IMG/VR virus record: IMGVR_UViG_3300045996_000907
Span: 1-38,498 of that record
Reading direction: 5' to 3' (one strand)
Source: a virus
DNA: 38,498 bases
Shown here: one piece after another, positions 37,070-38,498 of the stretch
Position numbering within the stretch: the stretch's first letter is position 1
How the letters are laid out: every line of letters starts with the position of its first letter
Position numbers and translations under genes: made by a program
Notes under the pieces: generated by a model
What the model was told of the DNA's origin: nothing
What the model saw: only the letters and a program-made list of their open reading frames with translations
Database searches by the model: none

Positions 37070-37342
37070 GCTGGGCGCGCTGCGGCCGGCGCGGGAGAAG
37101 ATGGCCCTGAGATCCTGCGGCACCATGTGCGTGCCGAACAGGATGTAGTCCGAAGACACGCCATAGGCCAGGCACAGGTCCTGCAGCCGGACTGCCCCCA
37201 CTTCCCGCGTCCCCGCCTCCACCGCGTAGATCGTCTTGGCGGAACACTTCGCCTCGACGCCGGCCTCTGCGGGGCTCAGCTTCGCAGCGAGCCTGCACTC
37301 GCGCAGACGGGAGCCAATTTCGATGAGCCTCACCTTGGTCAT
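37064..37342 (-). CDS. XRE-family HTH regulator, 92 aa
   Basis: IGSRLRECRLAAKLSPAEAG, then KCSAKTIYAVEAGTREVGAV and LQDLCLAYGVSSDYILFG, is a standard XRE helix-turn-helix domain with the typical closing Y-G-V-x-x-D-Y-I-L-x-G. It reads towards the repressor operon and overlaps its last gene by six bases. A 15-base inverted repeat, TCTACACAGCGTAGA, sits 14 bases upstream of the start as a likely autoregulatory operator. It may be a second switch protein or a host-gene regulator. A different operator sequence from that of the 36309 repressor suggests a separate circuit. Confidence 0.85.
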   Translation of the reverse strand: MTKVRLIEIGSRLRECRLAAKLSPAEAGVEAKCSAKTIYAVEAGTREVGAVRLQDLCLAYGVSSDYILFGTHMVPQDLRAIFSRAGRSAPSS

Positions 37343-37355
37343 ACCGTTCTAGTTT

Positions 37356-37370
37356 TCTACACAGCGTAGA
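37356..37370. promoter_or_regulatory. Inverted repeat operator of the XRE-family gene
   Basis: TCTAC-ACAGC-GTAGA: a perfect 5-base inverted repeat with a 5-base centre, 14 bases upstream of the 37342 start. It differs from the CTAG/CTTG operators of the repressor but has the same 5-5 geometry plus one outer base. Confidence 0.55.
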
Positions 37371-37577
37371 CAGCCTGCACCCCCTTCTTGCGAGTGATTT
37401 CCCGGAAGTGAGAAGTTCTCAACGCGTGCGAAACGGCGCCCGTGTAGCCCTACAGATGCACTTGTACACAGTGGCTTGGCCTTTTGCTACGGCTGAGCAG
37501 GGTTCTGGCCCGAAAGGGTTAGGGCCATGGCTGAGCCTACGTACCCACGTAAGTAATCGCAGCCTTCCCGACCGCTA

Positions 37578-37608
37578 CAAGTTTCTCTTGCAATACTAGT
37601 TTCTCTTG
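37578..37608. promoter_or_regulatory. Right operator pair (same layout as left pair)
   Basis: Site 3 is CAAG-TTTCT-CTTG (37578-37590), then CAATA, then site 4 CTAG-TTTCT-CTTG (37596-37608); centre spacing 18 bases. The 10-base GTTTCTCTTG is repeated exactly. The pair overlaps the -35 and spacer of the predicted rightward promoter. Confidence 0.75.
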
Positions 37609-37616
37609 TGCATACT
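37588..37616 (+). promoter_or_regulatory. Predicted rightward early promoter
   Basis: TTGCAA (37588-37593), 17-base spacer, CATACT (37611-37616). Transcription would begin near 37623 and enter the early operon at 37645. The -35 and spacer coincide with the operator pair, so repressor binding would exclude RNA polymerase. Confidence 0.65.
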
Positions 37617-37644
37617 GCATCCCATCAACCCGATGGAGACGCAG

Positions 37645-38028
37645 ATGTCGATCAGCACCCTCGAATCCACCGCCAGCGTCCGCGCCCTGGACGCGATGGG
37701 CCACGAAGAGGCGCAGCGCGCAGCGGGAGTGGCACAGCTGGAGCGGGCCTACGTCGCGGCGGTGAAGTGCGGCCGGGCTGATGTGCTGGCTCTGTTCGCG
37801 CCGCGCAAGGTGCACCGCGTTGGCACCGACGGCAAGACCACGCCGACGGTTGCCGAGGTGCTGTTCGAGTCCTTCGACCGGAACGCCCGCGACGGTTTCA
37901 TGCAGGCCGCGATGCAGATCATCCTGGACTGCGCGAACGGCCACGCCACGGACATCCAGAGCGCGGCGCAGGAACTGCTGCAGGACGCTGGCGCGAAGTG
38001 GGCGGACAACGAGGCGGACTTCCTGTGA
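37645..38028 (+). CDS. First gene of the rightward operon, unknown, 127 aa
   Basis: ATG at 37645 with GGAGAC six bases upstream; an ATG at 37633 lacks a site. The product, MSISTLESTASVRALDAMGH onward, is acidic and helical, with VARLF-like patches and a central basic segment (APRKVHRVGTDGKTTPTVAE). No family recognised. As first gene after the repressed early promoter it would be made immediately on induction or infection, which suits a host-takeover, anti-defence or antitermination function; none of these can be shown from sequence. Confidence 0.7.
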   Translation: MSISTLESTASVRALDAMGHEEAQRAAGVAQLERAYVAAVKCGRADVLALFAPRKVHRVGTDGKTTPTVAEVLFESFDRNARDGFMQAAMQIILDCANGHATDIQSAAQELLQDAGAKWADNEADFL

Positions 38029-38351
38029 GCGCCGCGAAGCACACGCCGGGGCCGTGGAAGTTCGGCCACCATGGTGTCGAGGCCCTGTGGATTGGGCCCG
38101 ATTACAACCGCGCACCAGTCGCCCTCGTGCCGCATGACACCGAGGCGGCCCGCGAAACGAGCCGAGACGATGCCCGGCTGATGGCTGCGGCGCCGGACCT
38201 GCTGGAGGCGCTTGACAAGCTGGCGCACTACGCCGAATGCCAAGTAGCCGCGTTCACCAGTGGCCGACCGCACCTGGATATGACGCTGTTCCCCAGCTTG
38301 TGCAAGGAGGCCCGCGCCGCCATCGCCAAGGCCACCGGGAGCGCCGTATGA
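38025..38351 (+). CDS. Phage protein of the HTPGPW...RLMAAAPDLLEAL type, 108 aa
   Basis: GTG at 38025 overlapping the upstream stop (GTGA), with GAGG upstream. KHTPGPWKFGHHGVEALWIG and DDARLMAAAPDLLEALDKLA are two motifs of a small protein that is very common in phage early operons. The first half is a beta domain, the second a helix pair. Its biochemical role is unknown. The stop overlaps the next gene's ATG. Confidence 0.8.
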   Translation: MSAAKHTPGPWKFGHHGVEALWIGPDYNRAPVALVPHDTEAARETSRDDARLMAAAPDLLEALDKLAHYAECQVAAFTSGRPHLDMTLFPSLCKEARAAIAKATGSAV

Positions 38352-38498
38352 CCGCCTGCTGCACCCACGATTGCGAGGAAGGGCGGCTGTGTCCGCGCCG
38401 GCAGCTGCACCGGGTCCCATACAACACGGGCCGCGTCCAGATCGGCCTGGCCTACATCCCGAAGCCTGCGCCGCTGACGGCCGACCAGGAGGGCATCC
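38348..38498 (+). CDS. Small Cys-rich phage protein (5' part; continues at 1)
   Basis: The ATG overlaps the preceding stop (ATGA). The reading frame runs off the right end and, because the last 127 bases equal the first 127, continues from position 1 to the TGA at 208-210, for 77 residues in all. The N-terminus MTACCTHDCEEGRLCPRR holds five of the Cys/His residues. Confidence 0.7.
   Translation, partial: MTACCTHDCEEGRLCPRRQLHRVPYNTGRVQIGLAYIPKPAPLTADQEGI
38372..38498. repeat. Terminal direct repeat, right copy
   Basis: Exact copy of bases 1-127. Removing one copy gives a circle of 38371 bp in which the reading frame across the join is intact. Confidence 0.9.

Larger units (their letters stand above)
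37343..37644. promoter_or_regulatory. Divergent control region between HTH gene and rightward operon
   Basis: 302 bases without a credible gene. It holds the inverted repeat at 37356-37370, a possible hairpin (TGGCCC and GGGCCA around 37507-37530), and at its right end the operator pair and predicted rightward promoter. A 63-codon plus frame from a GTG at 37408 is not supported. Confidence 0.7.

Noticed and set aside
37507-37530. TGGCCC/GGGCCA hairpin as a terminator
   Set aside because: The stem is only six bases with a ten-base loop and no T-run on either strand.
37408-37599. Plus-strand frame of 63 codons in the control region
   Set aside because: It starts at a GTG without proper ribosome spacing, runs across the operator pair and predicted promoter, and has no coding-like third-base pattern.

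Overview
The window is the complete genome of a temperate, T7-like (podovirus-type) phage or an excised prophage. Bases 1-127 are repeated exactly at 38372-38498. That is the overlap an assembler leaves when it closes a circular contig, so the unique length is 38371 bp and one gene is cut by the artificial ends. The DNA is high in G+C (about two thirds by eye) with strong G/C preference at third codon positions. This fits a phage of a high-GC proteobacterium such as a Lysobacter/Stenotrophomonas/Xanthomonas- or Burkholderia-type host. The host cannot be fixed from the sequence alone, and no tRNA, rRNA or CRISPR array was seen.

Layout. (1) 37645 through the junction to 5343, plus strand: an early rightward operon of overlapping genes. 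It holds several small unknowns, a RecE/PD-(D/E)XK exonuclease, two conserved recombination-associated unknowns, a C5 cytosine methyltransferase with an unusual repeat-bearing target-recognition region, a DUF551-like protein and an AlpA-type excisionase/regulator. (2) 5288-6937: the tyrosine integrase, tail-to-tail with the AlpA gene, and a gene-free region full of short repeats that looks like attP. (3) 6943-31219, minus strand: a late block read right to left. It runs portal, SGNH esterase, Bbp19-like, scaffold, major capsid, head protein, two tail tubular proteins, GNAT-like gp13 analogue, internal virion proteins, small and large terminase, tailspike, holin, GH108 endolysin, two tiny proteins, DUF1353, an HxH tail fibre and an exported protein. 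The order is that of T7, but there is no phage RNA polymerase. (4) 31134-36227, minus strand: leftward early genes (Cro-like, CII-like, DUF4406, DUF1376 replication protein, RusA, HNH and many microgenes) joined by ATGA, GTGA or TGATG overlaps. (5) 36240-37608: the immunity region, with a plus-strand HTH repressor, a membrane protein coupled to it, and a second HTH regulator on the minus strand.

How it may work. Two matched pairs of 13-bp inverted-repeat operators, each pair joined by the same five bases CAATA, overlap the predicted leftward early promoter (36255-36283) and the predicted rightward early promoter (37588-37616). One repressor could therefore silence both arms, as OL and OR do in lambda. 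A 16-base motif, GGTCAGGAACGTAGAC on the minus strand, occurs exactly twice and once with two changes. It lies 55-180 bases upstream of the tailspike, the major capsid and the first structural gene, and is the best candidate for a phage-specific late control site or module boundary. Other unusual points are one beta-domain pattern shared by terminase, tail tube protein B and tailspike; iteron-like repeats inside the replication gene; and two plus-strand genes embedded in the minus-strand late block.
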